Positions 17,187 to 26,065 of a stretch of 64,000 nt of DNA are shown here, piece by piece. Source of the stretch: Armatimonadetes bacterium UBA1398 (GTDB lineage Bacteria; Armatimonadota; Zipacnadia; UBA1398). The translations under genes were made by a program, and so were the position numbers. Numbering within the stretch: the stretch's first letter is position 1; each line of letters opens with the position of its first letter. Location: positions 265,997 to 329,996 of the forward strand of contig DBQI01000065.1 of assembly GCA_002305165.1 (NCBI GenBank), written 5' to 3'. The notes under the pieces are model-generated. The model did no database searches. It was not told where the DNA came from and saw nothing but the letters and a program-made list of their open reading frames with translations.

Positions 17187-19127
17187 TCAGGGCCCGTCCG
17201 CGACCCACACGACCATGTCGGTCGGTCCACGGTTCGCGCTCGCGAAGTAGGGCACCGCGAGCAGCGGCTGCCTGGTGGCCCGGAGCGTCTCGTCAACCGG
17301 CGCGTAGAGCTCGCGCCAGTCCTCCTGCACGGAAAGGCCCGTCGCGCCCAGGACCATCACGCCGCCCAGGAGATCGCCCCGCCACTCCGCCGTCAGTGGC
17401 GCGGATCGGGGTAATGCGAGAGTCCTCGCTGCCCCCCCATTGTCGACGCCCTCAAGGCAGTAGACGAGCGGCCCACGGGTGAGCGCCACGCGCCCGCGGT
17501 CGGCCTCCACGCTGGGGTGGGCACGCACGCGCTGTGGGCCCATGGGTAGATGGAGGCGGACCTCGTCGCCCCGGCTCCATGTTCTGTGGATGCGGGCGTA
17601 TCCGTCACCCAGGAGGCCGACCGCCGCGGGCTCGCCATTCACCAGCAGGGTGGCTCCGCGGGACCATCCCGGGATACGGACGCACAGGGAGAAGGTCACC
17701 TCCCTCTCGGGGTCTACGGTGATCCGAACATCCCCCTCCCACGGGTAGCGCGTGGTCTGGGTGACCTCCACCTCGGCGCCACCCACGCTCGTTCGTCCCG
17801 TGCTCCCGATGAACAGGTTCACGTAGAGGGTCTCCGGCCCCGTCGCGTAGATGTAGCCGGGTAGCGCGCCCATGGCCTTGACGAACATGGGCGGGCAGCA
17901 GGGGCATCCATGCCACGGCCAGCGGCTCGTCTCTGGCCCTCGCTCCAGGGGGTTCTCATAGAAGTACGAGTCGCCGGTCAGTGAAGTGCCTACGAGGATG
18001 CCGTTGTAGAGCGCACGCTCGAGCTCATCGGCGCAGCGTGCGTCGGCCGTGAGGAGGTTCAGGTTGTGGTGGAAGAAGGCGGCGCCTACCGCGGCGCAAG
18101 TCTCGAGGTAGCCGGAGTTAGGCAGGACGTAGTCGGGCCCGAATCCCTCATGGCCTGCGACAGCTCCCAGGCCGCCCGTGATGTACATGCGGCGGTAGAC
18201 CATGTTGTCCCATAGCCGCATTGCCGCCGAGGCGTAGTCCTCTCGACCGTTGACCGCCCCGGCAGCCGCGAGACCGGCGAAGAGGAGGGTGGCCCGTACC
18301 GCGTGCCCCTCGACAGTATCCTGCTCGAGCACCGGCTTGTGGTCCTGGCCGTAGGACTCGAAGGCCCGCCTACCCTCGGTGTTGCCTCGGTTTTCGATCC
18401 AGAACTCCGCGAGCTCCAGATAGCGCGCCTCGTCGATGGGAACCGGCATGGCCTCCTTGAGCTCCGGTCGCTCACGGAAGAGGAGGTAGAGCTTGACGAA
18501 CGCTTCCTCGCCGATGGAGTGGCCAGGCACCACGTTGGCCCGTGGCGGAGGCCCCATCGTGTGGCACATCGTATTGGCGAGTCGCGTAGCAATCTCCAGG
18601 AAACGGGTCTTGCCCGTGGCGCGCCAGTAGTGCACCGCGGCCTCAACCATCGCGCCAGCGTTGTAGAGATCGTGCTGCCAGTTGTCGTCGCCACCGTTCA
18701 TGCCCCAGCGTTGATCCGGGCATACCATCTGGGTGTAGGTGTTCACATACCCACCCGGGTCCTGCGCCGCCGCGGAAGCAACACGCTCGATGATGGCGTC
18801 TATCCGCTCCTCGAGGGCTGGCTCGGCGTGCTGGATCATAAAGTCAGCGCTGCCGCGGATGGTCTCGTAGAGCAAGCCATCGTACCATGGCGGGCCACCA
18901 TGCTCACTCGGAATGCCGTCACGCACATGGTCGAAGTTCGTCAGCGCACCATCGGCCTCGAGCTTGTTGAAGATGTCGGTCAGGGTCACCGTTCTCCAGA
19001 CCTCGAGCTTCGGTGACCAGAAGGGATCGTCGATGGTGACTCGCGGTAGGGGCACCGCCTGCAGGGGCAGCTCCGCGGACGGGGCGGTCAGGAGGAGCAG
19101 CAGCAGGTTCGTTGAGCAGGTGAGCAT
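17187..19127 (-). CDS. GH127 family beta-L-arabinofuranosidase-like glycoside hydrolase
   Basis: A 646-residue protein with a signal peptide (MLTCSTNLLLLLLTAPSAEL). The family pattern is clear: WYDGLLYETIRG near the start, DLYNAGAMVEAAVHYW in the alpha-barrel, GYLETCAAVGAAFF, and WPWHGCPCCPPMF. GH127 enzymes hold zinc with a Glu and three Cys, one of which is the nucleophile; the ETC and C-P-C-C segments supply these. C-terminal beta-sandwich domains follow. It should release L-arabinofuranose or a related sugar from plant glycans outside the cytoplasm. A Gfo/Idh/MocA oxidoreductase lies upstream on the same strand, 33 bases away, probably the same operon. Confidence 0.85.
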   Translation of the reverse strand: MLTCSTNLLLLLLTAPSAELPLQAVPLPRVTIDDPFWSPKLEVWRTVTLTDIFNKLEADGALTNFDHVRDGIPSEHGGPPWYDGLLYETIRGSADFMIQHAEPALEERIDAIIERVASAAAQDPGGYVNTYTQMVCPDQRWGMNGGDDNWQHDLYNAGAMVEAAVHYWRATGKTRFLEIATRLANTMCHTMGPPPRANVVPGHSIGEEAFVKLYLLFRERPELKEAMPVPIDEARYLELAEFWIENRGNTEGRRAFESYGQDHKPVLEQDTVEGHAVRATLLFAGLAAAGAVNGREDYASAAMRLWDNMVYRRMYITGGLGAVAGHEGFGPDYVLPNSGYLETCAAVGAAFFHHNLNLLTADARCADELERALYNGILVGTSLTGDSYFYENPLERGPETSRWPWHGCPCCPPMFVKAMGALPGYIYATGPETLYVNLFIGSTGRTSVGGAEVEVTQTTRYPWEGDVRITVDPEREVTFSLCVRIPGWSRGATLLVNGEPAAVGLLGDGYARIHRTWSRGDEVRLHLPMGPQRVRAHPSVEADRGRVALTRGPLVYCLEGVDNGGAARTLALPRSAPLTAEWRGDLLGGVMVLGATGLSVQEDWRELYAPVDETLRATRQPLLAVPYFASANRGPTDMVVWVADGP

Positions 19128-19160
19128 GGGTTGGGTACCCCTTTCGGGAGACGGCGGCGG

Positions 19161-20174
19161 CTAAGCGTCGATCGTGACTCGACCGCCCCGCGAGCTGCTG
19201 GCGGTGGCTCCGAAGACCATCGCCAGGGACTTGATGTTGTCATGGCACTCAGTCTGGGGCTTCTCTCCGGTGCGCAGAAACCGGAGCATCTCCACCAGGG
19301 CGCCATGCTGCCCCGCTGGCGCCTCGACCCGCCCGGCAACGGTCACGGATTCTAGCGGCCTATGGAAGCCCTCGTCCCCGGCGACGCGTTCGCCCCACGG
19401 CGTGCCGTCTTTCTCCAGGATGAGGGTGCCTCGATCCCCGATGAATCGCCAATCGCCGTTCCAGCTTGTGTGGCAACCCTCCGCACACCAACTGCCCCGG
19501 AAGGTGAACACGAGGCCATCGCTCATCTCGAACACGCAGCTGGCTGCCGCGTCACCCCGGTACCAGGAGCCCGCTGGGTTGAACTCCAGGGCGTACACAG
19601 CGACGGGGTCGGCGCCGGTGAAGAACCGCACGAGGTCAAAGTGGTGGATTGCCATGTCCAGAATCAGCGGGCTGTCCATCTCGTCGCGAAAGCCGCCGAA
19701 GTGCGCGCCGATGTAGAAGTCACAGTTGGCCGAGGTGAGAGCGCCGATCTCGCCGGCCGCCAAGGTGCGCGCCACGACCGCGTGGGTAGCGTCCCATCGC
19801 CGCGACTGGCCCACCATGTAGAGCTTGCCCGTGCGTTCGGCGGTCACCACCATCCGCCGGGCCTCATCCATGGATGAGGCCATGGGCTTCTCGCCGATCA
19901 CATGGCAGCCCGCCTCCAGCGCCATGCACGTGACCTCACAATGGGCCTCTGGGACGGTGAGATCGACGACGAAGTCAGGCGACGCGGCGGCGAGCGTCGC
20001 GGCCAGGTCTGTCGAGGGCTCAGCGTCCAAGCTGAACTCCGCGATCCGGCGTTGTGCCGCCTGGAGGTTCAGATCCACGACGGCGACTACATCGACGCCC
20101 TCCGCCTTGAGCGGAGGGAACCACGCGCCTGAGATGCCTCCTGCGCCTACAACGACCGCACGCTCTCTGGCCAT
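19161..20174 (-). CDS. Gfo/Idh/MocA family oxidoreductase
   Basis: A 337-residue NAD(P)-dependent oxidoreductase. The Rossmann motif is VVVGAGGISG with the acidic end of beta-2 in VVAVVDLN. The family lysine motif is intact as HVIGEKPMA, and a DMAIHHFDLVRFF segment holds the His of the catalytic region. The likely substrate is a sugar or inositol derivative. It lacks a signal peptide, unlike the oxidoreductase at 20381. It lies upstream of GH127 and diverges from the oxidoreductase-GH4 pair. Confidence 0.85.
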   Translation of the reverse strand: MARERAVVVGAGGISGAWFPPLKAEGVDVVAVVDLNLQAAQRRIAEFSLDAEPSTDLAATLAAASPDFVVDLTVPEAHCEVTCMALEAGCHVIGEKPMASSMDEARRMVVTAERTGKLYMVGQSRRWDATHAVVARTLAAGEIGALTSANCDFYIGAHFGGFRDEMDSPLILDMAIHHFDLVRFFTGADPVAVYALEFNPAGSWYRGDAAASCVFEMSDGLVFTFRGSWCAEGCHTSWNGDWRFIGDRGTLILEKDGTPWGERVAGDEGFHRPLESVTVAGRVEAPAGQHGALVEMLRFLRTGEKPQTECHDNIKSLAMVFGATASSSRGGRVTIDA

Positions 20175-20380
20175 GCCTTGCTCGTCCTCTCAAGTAGGGA
20201 TGTCACGCGGTGGGCGCGGCAGGTGACCGGATTCGGCGGCACGGCGGCGCACGCCTTCCGGTGGCTGTTCCACGGATCCACGGAGCGGAACTGCGGCACA
20301 GGGAAGGCGGCGGCTCATGGCGAACTCATTGGGGCATATGCGGCTCCGCGTCGCTTGCGGAGCTTCCAAGGGAGTGATCC

Positions 20381-21883
20381 GTGTTGCGGAGGACCACCCG
20401 CAGGCGCTTCTTGACGGACTCCATACTCGCGGCGGCGGGAGCCTACGCCGCCACGCGACTGCCTACGTCCGCGTTGGCTCAGGGCCCGTCCGTCGGCCCC
20501 AACGACAAGCTAGGCGTGGCCGTGGTGGGCGTCCGCGGCCAGGGCTCAGGCCATCTGAGCACCTTCCTGGACGACCCACGCTGTCACGTCCTCTACGTGG
20601 TCGATGCTGATCGGCGGTACGCCGAGGAGCGAGCCGATCAGGCGGGGGACAAGCAGGATCCCAAGCCCAAGGCCATCCAAGATATGCGCGAGGCCTTCGA
20701 TGACCCGAATGTGGACTGCATCAGCACAGCGACGCCCAACCATTGGCATGCGCTGACGGCGATCTGGGCGATGCAGGCGGGCAAGGATGTCTACGTCGAG
20801 AAGCCCGTCGCGTGGAGCATCGCCGAGGGTCGCGCGATGGTCGCCGCCGCCCGGAAGTACGGTCGTATCTGCCAGGTAGGCACCCAATGCCGCTCACATC
20901 AAGCCCTTCGTGACGCCATGGCCTTCATCCATGAGGGCGGCATCGGCGAGTGCAACTTCGCCAGAGGGTTGTGCTACAAGCGCCGGCACTCTATCGGCGC
21001 CCTGGGCGACTACGCCTCGGCGATCCCCGAGACCGTAGACTACAACCTGTGGTCTGGCCCGGCCCTCGAGACGGCGCCCCGGATGACACGCCCGAACCTG
21101 CACTACGACTGGCATTGGCAGCGGCACTACGGCAATGGGGACCTCGGCAACCAGGGGCCCCACCAGACGGATATCGCGCGCTGGGGGCTCAACCTGCAGC
21201 GCCATCCCCATGCCATCATCGCCTACGGGGGCCGCTTGGGGTATGACGTCGAACGGCAGGATCCCAACTACGTCGATGCCGGCGATGTGGCGAACACCGA
21301 GGTCTCCATCTACGACTACGGCGACAAGTGCATCGTGTTCGAGACGCGCGGCCTCGAGACGCCCGAGTACATGGGCGCCGGGATCGGTGTGATCTTCTAC
21401 GGCGCCGACGGCTATGTGGTGCAACGTAGCTACAACAATTGCGTCGTGCTTGACAAGGAACTGAACGTCGTCCGGGAGTTCGGCGGCGGCGGCAGCCACT
21501 TCGGCAACTTCATCGACTGTGTCCTCAGCCGTCGCGCAGAGGACCTCCACGCCGACGTCCTCGAAGGCCATTACTCCGCGTCCATCAGCCATCTGGGCAA
21601 CATCTCATACTACCTGGGTGAGGACCGGAAGGTGACCACCGGCGAGGCCGCCCATGTTCTCTCGGGTGTCCCCGGTCTGGACGACAACCAGGAGACGTTG
21701 GACCGTACCATCGAGCATCTGCGGGACAACGGTGTCAGCCTGGCGCGCACTCCCATCAGCATAGGGCCGCTGCTTCAGTTCGATCCGGACAGAGAGGTGT
21801 TCCCAGGAAACCCCTCCGCCAACGCTATGCTCAGCCGGGAGTACCGGGAGCCCTTCGTGTGCCCGGCTCAGAACAGGGTCTAG
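20381..21883 (+). CDS. Gfo/Idh/MocA oxidoreductase with twin-arginine signal
   Basis: A 500-residue protein. Its N-terminus RRTTRRRFLTDSILAAAGAY is a Tat-type leader, so it may be exported folded with bound cofactor. The Rossmann motif is VAVVGVRGQGSGH and the catalytic motif is DVYVEKPVA, with TATPNHWHA before it. NQGPHQTDIARWGL matches the second conserved region. Length and layout fit the long exported Gfo/Idh/MocA group of planctomycetes and relatives. GTG 20381 has AAGGGAG 6 bases upstream. A hairpin and a GH4 gene follow, which suggests linked sugar oxidation. Confidence 0.85.
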   Translation: MLRRTTRRRFLTDSILAAAGAYAATRLPTSALAQGPSVGPNDKLGVAVVGVRGQGSGHLSTFLDDPRCHVLYVVDADRRYAEERADQAGDKQDPKPKAIQDMREAFDDPNVDCISTATPNHWHALTAIWAMQAGKDVYVEKPVAWSIAEGRAMVAAARKYGRICQVGTQCRSHQALRDAMAFIHEGGIGECNFARGLCYKRRHSIGALGDYASAIPETVDYNLWSGPALETAPRMTRPNLHYDWHWQRHYGNGDLGNQGPHQTDIARWGLNLQRHPHAIIAYGGRLGYDVERQDPNYVDAGDVANTEVSIYDYGDKCIVFETRGLETPEYMGAGIGVIFYGADGYVVQRSYNNCVVLDKELNVVREFGGGGSHFGNFIDCVLSRRAEDLHADVLEGHYSASISHLGNISYYLGEDRKVTTGEAAHVLSGVPGLDDNQETLDRTIEHLRDNGVSLARTPISIGPLLQFDPDREVFPGNPSANAMLSREYREPFVCPAQNRV

Positions 21884-21920
21884 CTTCGCCGCGTCGAGCA
21901 TGATGCGACGTCGACCACAC

Positions 21921-21948
21921 CGGGGCCGGGTTGAGTTGACCGGCCCCG
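21921..21948 (+). terminator. GC-rich hairpin between oxidoreductase and GH4
   Basis: CGGGGCCGG (21921-21929) and CCGGCCCCG (21940-21948) with a 10-base loop, followed by ATCAATTGGGG. It lies 37 bases past the oxidoreductase stop and ends 17 bases before the GH4 start, so it may end or attenuate transcription between the two genes. Confidence 0.45.
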
Positions 21949-21965
21949 ATCAATTGGGGGGCGCT

Positions 21966-23264
21966 ATGGGCGAGCGTGTTGTCCACATTGGCGCCGGAAG
22001 CGCTGTGTTCACTCGAGGGCTTCTGGCCGACATGATCCTACGCGGTGATGAGGCGGAGTTGGCCCTAGTGGACACCGATACCCACGCTCTGCGCGTCGCT
22101 GCGGGGTTGGCGCGCAAGATGGTGGAGTCGCGAGACGCCCCGATCACCGTCACCGCCTCGGAGGATCGGCGCGAGGTACTCTCAGATGCGACGGCGGTCA
22201 TCTGCACCATCGGCGTAGGGGGGCGTCGAGCGTGGGAGCGGGATGTCTTCATACCTCGGCGGTACGGGATCTACCAGCCAGTGGGCGACACCGTGATGCC
22301 CGGCGGCGCCTCCCGGGCCCTGCGCATGGTACCCGCCATGGTGGAGATCGCGACCGATGTCCTCGATCTCGCGCCCGATGCGCTCCTCTTCAACTACGGC
22401 AACCCCATGAGCGCCGTCTGCCGGGGGATGCGCAAGGCGACGGGCGCCCCGGTTGTTGGGCTCTGTCACGGTGTGCATCACGTGCTGGCCCAGCTGGCCG
22501 GCCTGTTGGGACTGGACCGGGATTCCATGGGGTGGGACGCCTCGGGCATCAACCACCTCACCTGGTTCACGGGACTGTGGTCTGAGGGGCGCGATGTGTG
22601 GCCCGACCTTCGATCCCTCATTCCCTCCCCCGGTCAGCCGGCGCCGTGCGATCCCTTCTGTTGGGACCTGTTCCGCCTGTTCGGCGCATACCCAGCCGTT
22701 GGCGATCGCCATGTGAGCGAGTTCTTCGCTCCGCTCTTCCCCGGGGGCAAGTATGGTGACGCGGTGCTGGGTGTCGATGCCTTCAGCTTCGAGGGCACGA
22801 TCGAGCATGGCGACCGGGCCTACGCCGCGATGGAGGCGGATGCCCTCGGACCGGGGGCCCTTCCCGACGAGTACTGGCGCCGTATCGGCGGCGAGCACGA
22901 GCAAGTGCTGGACATCATCGACGCCATCCGCCGGGACACGGGGCAACGGTTCAGCGTGAACCTACCGAACGGTGGTCAGGCCCCCAACCTGCCGCTCGGG
23001 GCCGTCGTCGAGTCTCCTGCCATCGCCACGGGCGGTGGCCTGCGGCCGGTCGCCCAGCCCCCGCTGCCCGAGGGGGTGGCGGGGACCCTAGCGACGCGCT
23101 TCCAGTGGGTCGAGACCGTGGTTGAGGCCGCCCTGGAGGGCTCCCGAAGCAAGTTCGTGCAGGCTCTGATACTAGATGGCGCCTGCCCATCGGTGAGAGT
23201 GGCGGAGCAGTTGGCGGACGAGCTCCTACAGGCTCAGGCCGAGTTCCTGCCCCGGTTCGCCTGA
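21966..23264 (+). CDS. GH4 family glycosidase (NAD- and metal-dependent)
   Basis: A 432-residue cytoplasmic protein with the GH4 signatures: dinucleotide motif HIGAGSAVFTRG, LFNYGNPMS, GLCHGVHH with the metal-binding Cys, and INHLTWF with the metal His region. GH4 enzymes cleave by oxidising C3 of the sugar with NAD+ and Mn2+, and act on alpha-glucosides, alpha-galactosides or galacturonides; the subtype is not resolved here. ATG 21966 follows GGGGGG closely. It sits downstream of the Tat-type oxidoreductase. Confidence 0.85.
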   Translation: MGERVVHIGAGSAVFTRGLLADMILRGDEAELALVDTDTHALRVAAGLARKMVESRDAPITVTASEDRREVLSDATAVICTIGVGGRRAWERDVFIPRRYGIYQPVGDTVMPGGASRALRMVPAMVEIATDVLDLAPDALLFNYGNPMSAVCRGMRKATGAPVVGLCHGVHHVLAQLAGLLGLDRDSMGWDASGINHLTWFTGLWSEGRDVWPDLRSLIPSPGQPAPCDPFCWDLFRLFGAYPAVGDRHVSEFFAPLFPGGKYGDAVLGVDAFSFEGTIEHGDRAYAAMEADALGPGALPDEYWRRIGGEHEQVLDIIDAIRRDTGQRFSVNLPNGGQAPNLPLGAVVESPAIATGGGLRPVAQPPLPEGVAGTLATRFQWVETVVEAALEGSRSKFVQALILDGACPSVRVAEQLADELLQAQAEFLPRFA

Positions 23265-23273
23265 GAGAAACCC

Positions 23274-23291
23274 GCCGATCACTGGATCGGC
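23274..23291. terminator. Bidirectional hairpin between convergent GH4 and unknown gene
   Basis: GCCGATC (23274-23280), loop ACTG, GATCGGC (23285-23291). It starts 9 bases after the GH4 stop and includes the stop codon of the minus-strand gene. Either strand could use it; there is no long U tract. Confidence 0.45.
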
Positions 23292-23806
23292 CCAATCTCC
23301 GTGGCGACGATCTTCCAGTCCCCCTTGGGATGTAGCTCGCTGTTCCGGAGCTTCTGCCAGTGTTGGAAGATGTTGTGGGTGGGGCCCTTCTCGCCCGCCT
23401 CACGACGCTGTTTGGCCCCCGAGGTCCCCGCCACCATCTCCCCCTGATAGTGCAGGATGACGTCGACTTCCACTTCCTTCTCCTCAGGGCCCATGGTCTG
23501 GAGCACCTTCTTGTCCTTTAGCGTGACGTCGTAGAAGGCGGGGAACTCCTTGCCTGCCGACGTGGAGCCTACGATGGCCTCGGAGTACTCGGGGGTCTTA
23601 TAGCCCGAGCGGGCGCTCGCCGTGGCGATGAACTTCTTCGCGTGGCGCTCCGGCCTGTCCATATGAAGGATGAGCTGGATGAGAACGAAGATCCCGGCGA
23701 TGGCCAGGATGGTCGCGATGATTGACCAGATGACGCGCTGGACAGCGAGACGCTTCTGGGTGTCTCGCCGAACCTTCTCTTGAAGCATGCGCTTCCGCTC
23801 GTCCAT
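23279..23806 (-). CDS. Membrane-anchored protein of unknown function
   Basis: A 175-residue protein: a highly charged cytoplasmic N-terminus (MDERKRMLQEKVRRDTQKR), one transmembrane helix (VIWSIIATILAIAGIFVLIQ) and a soluble part outside with YDVTLKDKKVLQ and VEVDVILHYQGEMV strands. ATG 23806 is preferred because AGGAGAG lies about 7 bases upstream; the frame is open 17 codons further. No family is recognised. It converges on GH4 and diverges from lpxC. Confidence 0.6.
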   Translation of the reverse strand: MDERKRMLQEKVRRDTQKRLAVQRVIWSIIATILAIAGIFVLIQLILHMDRPERHAKKFIATASARSGYKTPEYSEAIVGSTSAGKEFPAFYDVTLKDKKVLQTMGPEEKEVEVDVILHYQGEMVAGTSGAKQRREAGEKGPTHNIFQHWQKLRNSELHPKGDWKIVATEIGPIQ

Positions 23807-23916
23807 AGCATGTCTCTCCTTGACCGGCCAACCACCTAGGCGACCTAGAGTTCGCACAGCGGCGCCAGGATCCTGCGTGTCGGCTGCGGCCAGCCTAGTG
23901 GGTCGCCTACCTTTGT

Positions 23917-23944
23917 TTGCAGTTCATGCGGCATTCCCTATACA
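23917..23944 (+). promoter_or_regulatory. Candidate promoter of the lpxC-fabZ-lpxA-lpxB operon
   Basis: TTGCAG (23917-23922) and TATACA (23939-23944) are spaced by 16 bases. The predicted start near 23951 is about 6 bases before the lpxC ATG, and no ribosome site is visible, so a leaderless message is possible. Confidence 0.35.
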
Positions 23945-23956
23945 CTTCAGGCTGGC

Positions 23957-24799
23957 ATGATAGACGACTTCGGCAGGTGCCAGACTACCCTGAGTCGACC
24001 CATCGAGTTCGCCGGCGTAGGCCTGCACGGCGGGTTGTCTTCACGTCTGAGCATCATACCCGCGACGGCTGACACGGGAGTCGTCTTCGAGCGCCCTGAG
24101 GGCTCCATCCCCGCCCTGCTCCCCTTCGTAAGCGATGCGTCACGCTGCACGGCGATCTCCAACGGCGAGGCACGAATCGAGACCATTGAGCATGTTCTCG
24201 CGTCGCTGTTCGCCCTTGGAGTAACCAACGCCACCGTGCGAGTCCTGGAAGGCGTCGAGGCTCCGGTCCTCGATGGAAGCGCGATGCCCATCGCCCAAGC
24301 CATCCTGGAGGCCGGGATCGAGGCCATACCCGGCACCAGGCGGAAGCAGGTCCGAGTGCGCGATGCCTTGTATGTTCAGAGGGAGGGCAGTTACGCGATC
24401 GCCCTTCCTCACCATCAGCTTCGGGCGACGGTCATCGTTGAGTTCCCGCAGCCCGTTGGGTCGGAGGTCGTCGACGCGCCTGACGTCCGCGAGCAGTTCG
24501 TGGAGCGTATCGCGCCGGCGAGGACGCCCGGCTTTGTGCGGGAATGGGAGATGCTCAAGAGCCGTGGCTTGGCCTTGGGTGCTTCGGCGGATAACGTGCT
24601 GCCGATACACGATGAGGGCTACGGTGACGAGTTGCGGGTGCCCAATGAAGTGGGCGCCCATAAGCTTCTGGACCTGGTTGGTGACCTGGCTCTCGTGGGA
24701 GCCGACATCGCGGCACACATCATCACCTATCGTGGAGGCCACGCGCTGAACCATGCGTTGGGACGGGCGATCCTGGAGTCCACATCGGTCGATGAGTAG
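23957..24799 (+). CDS. lpxC: UDP-3-O-acyl-N-acetylglucosamine deacetylase
   Basis: The committed step of lipid A synthesis: zinc-dependent removal of acetate from UDP-3-O-acyl-GlcNAc. In the 280-residue product the zinc ligands fall at His79 (in IEHVLASL), His235 and Asp239 (HKLLDLVGD), and the catalytic His262 is in GGHALN, closely matching the E. coli numbering of 79, 238, 242 and 265. LDGSA follows the first ligand as expected. It acts in the cytoplasm and shows that the host makes LPS. It is the first gene of a four-gene operon and has no visible ribosome site. Confidence 0.95.
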   Translation: MIDDFGRCQTTLSRPIEFAGVGLHGGLSSRLSIIPATADTGVVFERPEGSIPALLPFVSDASRCTAISNGEARIETIEHVLASLFALGVTNATVRVLEGVEAPVLDGSAMPIAQAILEAGIEAIPGTRRKQVRVRDALYVQREGSYAIALPHHQLRATVIVEFPQPVGSEVVDAPDVREQFVERIAPARTPGFVREWEMLKSRGLALGASADNVLPIHDEGYGDELRVPNEVGAHKLLDLVGDLALVGADIAAHIITYRGGHALNHALGRAILESTSVDE

Positions 24800-24818
24800 A
24801 TGAGGCGGTAGAGCGAGT

Positions 24819-25277
24819 ATGGCAGCCGAGAGCGGGTTGGACATCCAAGGCATCCTGGGCCTCCTCCCCCATCGATATCCGTTCCTTTTGGTGGATCGGA
24901 TGGAGGAGGTCAACCCGGGTAAGAGCGGCGTCGGCATCAAGTGCGTCACAGTGGCGGAGCCACATCTCGCCGGTCACTTCCCTGGCCGGCCCCTCATGCC
25001 TGGTGTGCTGATCCTCGAGCATCAGGCGCAGGTTGGCGGGGTCATGCTGCTCGCCGTCCCATCCGTGGAGCGCAGACTGGCTCTGCTCGCAGGCGTCGAG
25101 AAGGCACGGTTCAAGCGGCAGGTCGTTCCTGGCGATGTGCTGCGGACCGAGGCGAAACTCGTGAAGCAGAAGGGACAGGTTGGCTGGGTCGAGTGCACAT
25201 CCACCGTCAACGATGAGTTCGTGTGCCAGAGCCTGTTGCTATTCGCGATGGAACGTGGAGACGAGCGGGAGACCTGA
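24819..25277 (+). CDS. fabZ: 3-hydroxyacyl-ACP dehydratase
   Basis: A 152-residue hot-dog-fold dehydratase of fatty acid elongation. It has LPHRYPFLLVDR, and HFPGRPLMPGVLILE holding the catalytic His and Glu. The usual EAxAQ is EHQAQ here, a mild change next to the catalytic Glu. It competes with LpxA for 3-hydroxyacyl-ACP, which explains its common place between lpxC and lpxA. It lies 19 bases after lpxC and its stop TGA overlaps the lpxA start. Confidence 0.93.
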   Translation: MAAESGLDIQGILGLLPHRYPFLLVDRMEEVNPGKSGVGIKCVTVAEPHLAGHFPGRPLMPGVLILEHQAQVGGVMLLAVPSVERRLALLAGVEKARFKRQVVPGDVLRTEAKLVKQKGQVGWVECTSTVNDEFVCQSLLLFAMERGDERET

Positions 25278-26065
25278 TGAGGATCCATTCGAGCGCGGTC
25301 GTTGATCCCGCCGCTGAGATCCATTCGCAGGCCCGGGTAGGGCCATACTGCGTGGTGCACGCGGGGGCGCGCATCGAGCGCGGCGTCGTGCTGGAGAGCC
25401 ATGTGGTCGTCTATCGAGGCACCATATTGGGCGAGGACACCTACGTCTCCCCGAATGCCGTACTCGGGGGAGATCCCCAAGCGGTGGAGTTCGATCCCGC
25501 CACGCCCTCCGGCGTTCGCATCGGCGCGCGCTGCATGGTGCGTGAGAACGTGACGGTTCACAGAGCCCTGCACGAGGGGGACTCAACCCTCGTCGGCGAT
25601 GGTTGCATGCTTATGGCCAACAGTCACCTTGGGCATGACTGCATCGTGGGCAATGGCGTCGTAGTCACTAGCTATGCTGGCATCTCCGGTCACTGCAAGA
25701 TCGACGACTTCGCGGTGGTCGGTGGGTTCGTCGGCGTCCATCAGAAGGTGCGCATTGGCACTATGGCCATGGTCGCCGGGTGGTCTCGGGTGAACATCGA
25801 TTGCCCACCCTATATGATCTCCGCAGGCGTGCCCGCTCAGCCCCACAGCCTCAACCTGGTGGCGCTCAAGCGCCGGGGAGTCCCGGCCGACTCCCGAGCG
25901 GCCCTCAAGAGCGCCTACCGTATCCTCTACCGCTCCCAGTTGAACACGAGCCAAGCCGTGGAGCGGATCCGTGCTGAGGTTCCTCTGACCCAAGAGGTGC
26001 TCACACTGCTCGAGTTCATAGCGGGCATCTCCGAGGGGACGATGGGGCGCGGTCTGGGGCGATGA
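25277..26065 (+). CDS. lpxA: UDP-N-acetylglucosamine acyltransferase
   Basis: The first enzyme of lipid A synthesis, moving a 3-hydroxyacyl chain from ACP to UDP-GlcNAc. The 262-residue protein has the left-handed beta-helix hexapeptide pattern through about residue 190, RENVTVHRAL, and NSHLGHDC with the catalytic His, then a helical C-terminal domain (LKSAYRILYRS). ATG 25277 shares its A with the fabZ stop (TGATG), so translation is coupled. The length is typical. Confidence 0.95.
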   Translation: MRIHSSAVVDPAAEIHSQARVGPYCVVHAGARIERGVVLESHVVVYRGTILGEDTYVSPNAVLGGDPQAVEFDPATPSGVRIGARCMVRENVTVHRALHEGDSTLVGDGCMLMANSHLGHDCIVGNGVVVTSYAGISGHCKIDDFAVVGGFVGVHQKVRIGTMAMVAGWSRVNIDCPPYMISAGVPAQPHSLNLVALKRRGVPADSRAALKSAYRILYRSQLNTSQAVERIRAEVPLTQEVLTLLEFIAGISEGTMGRGLGR

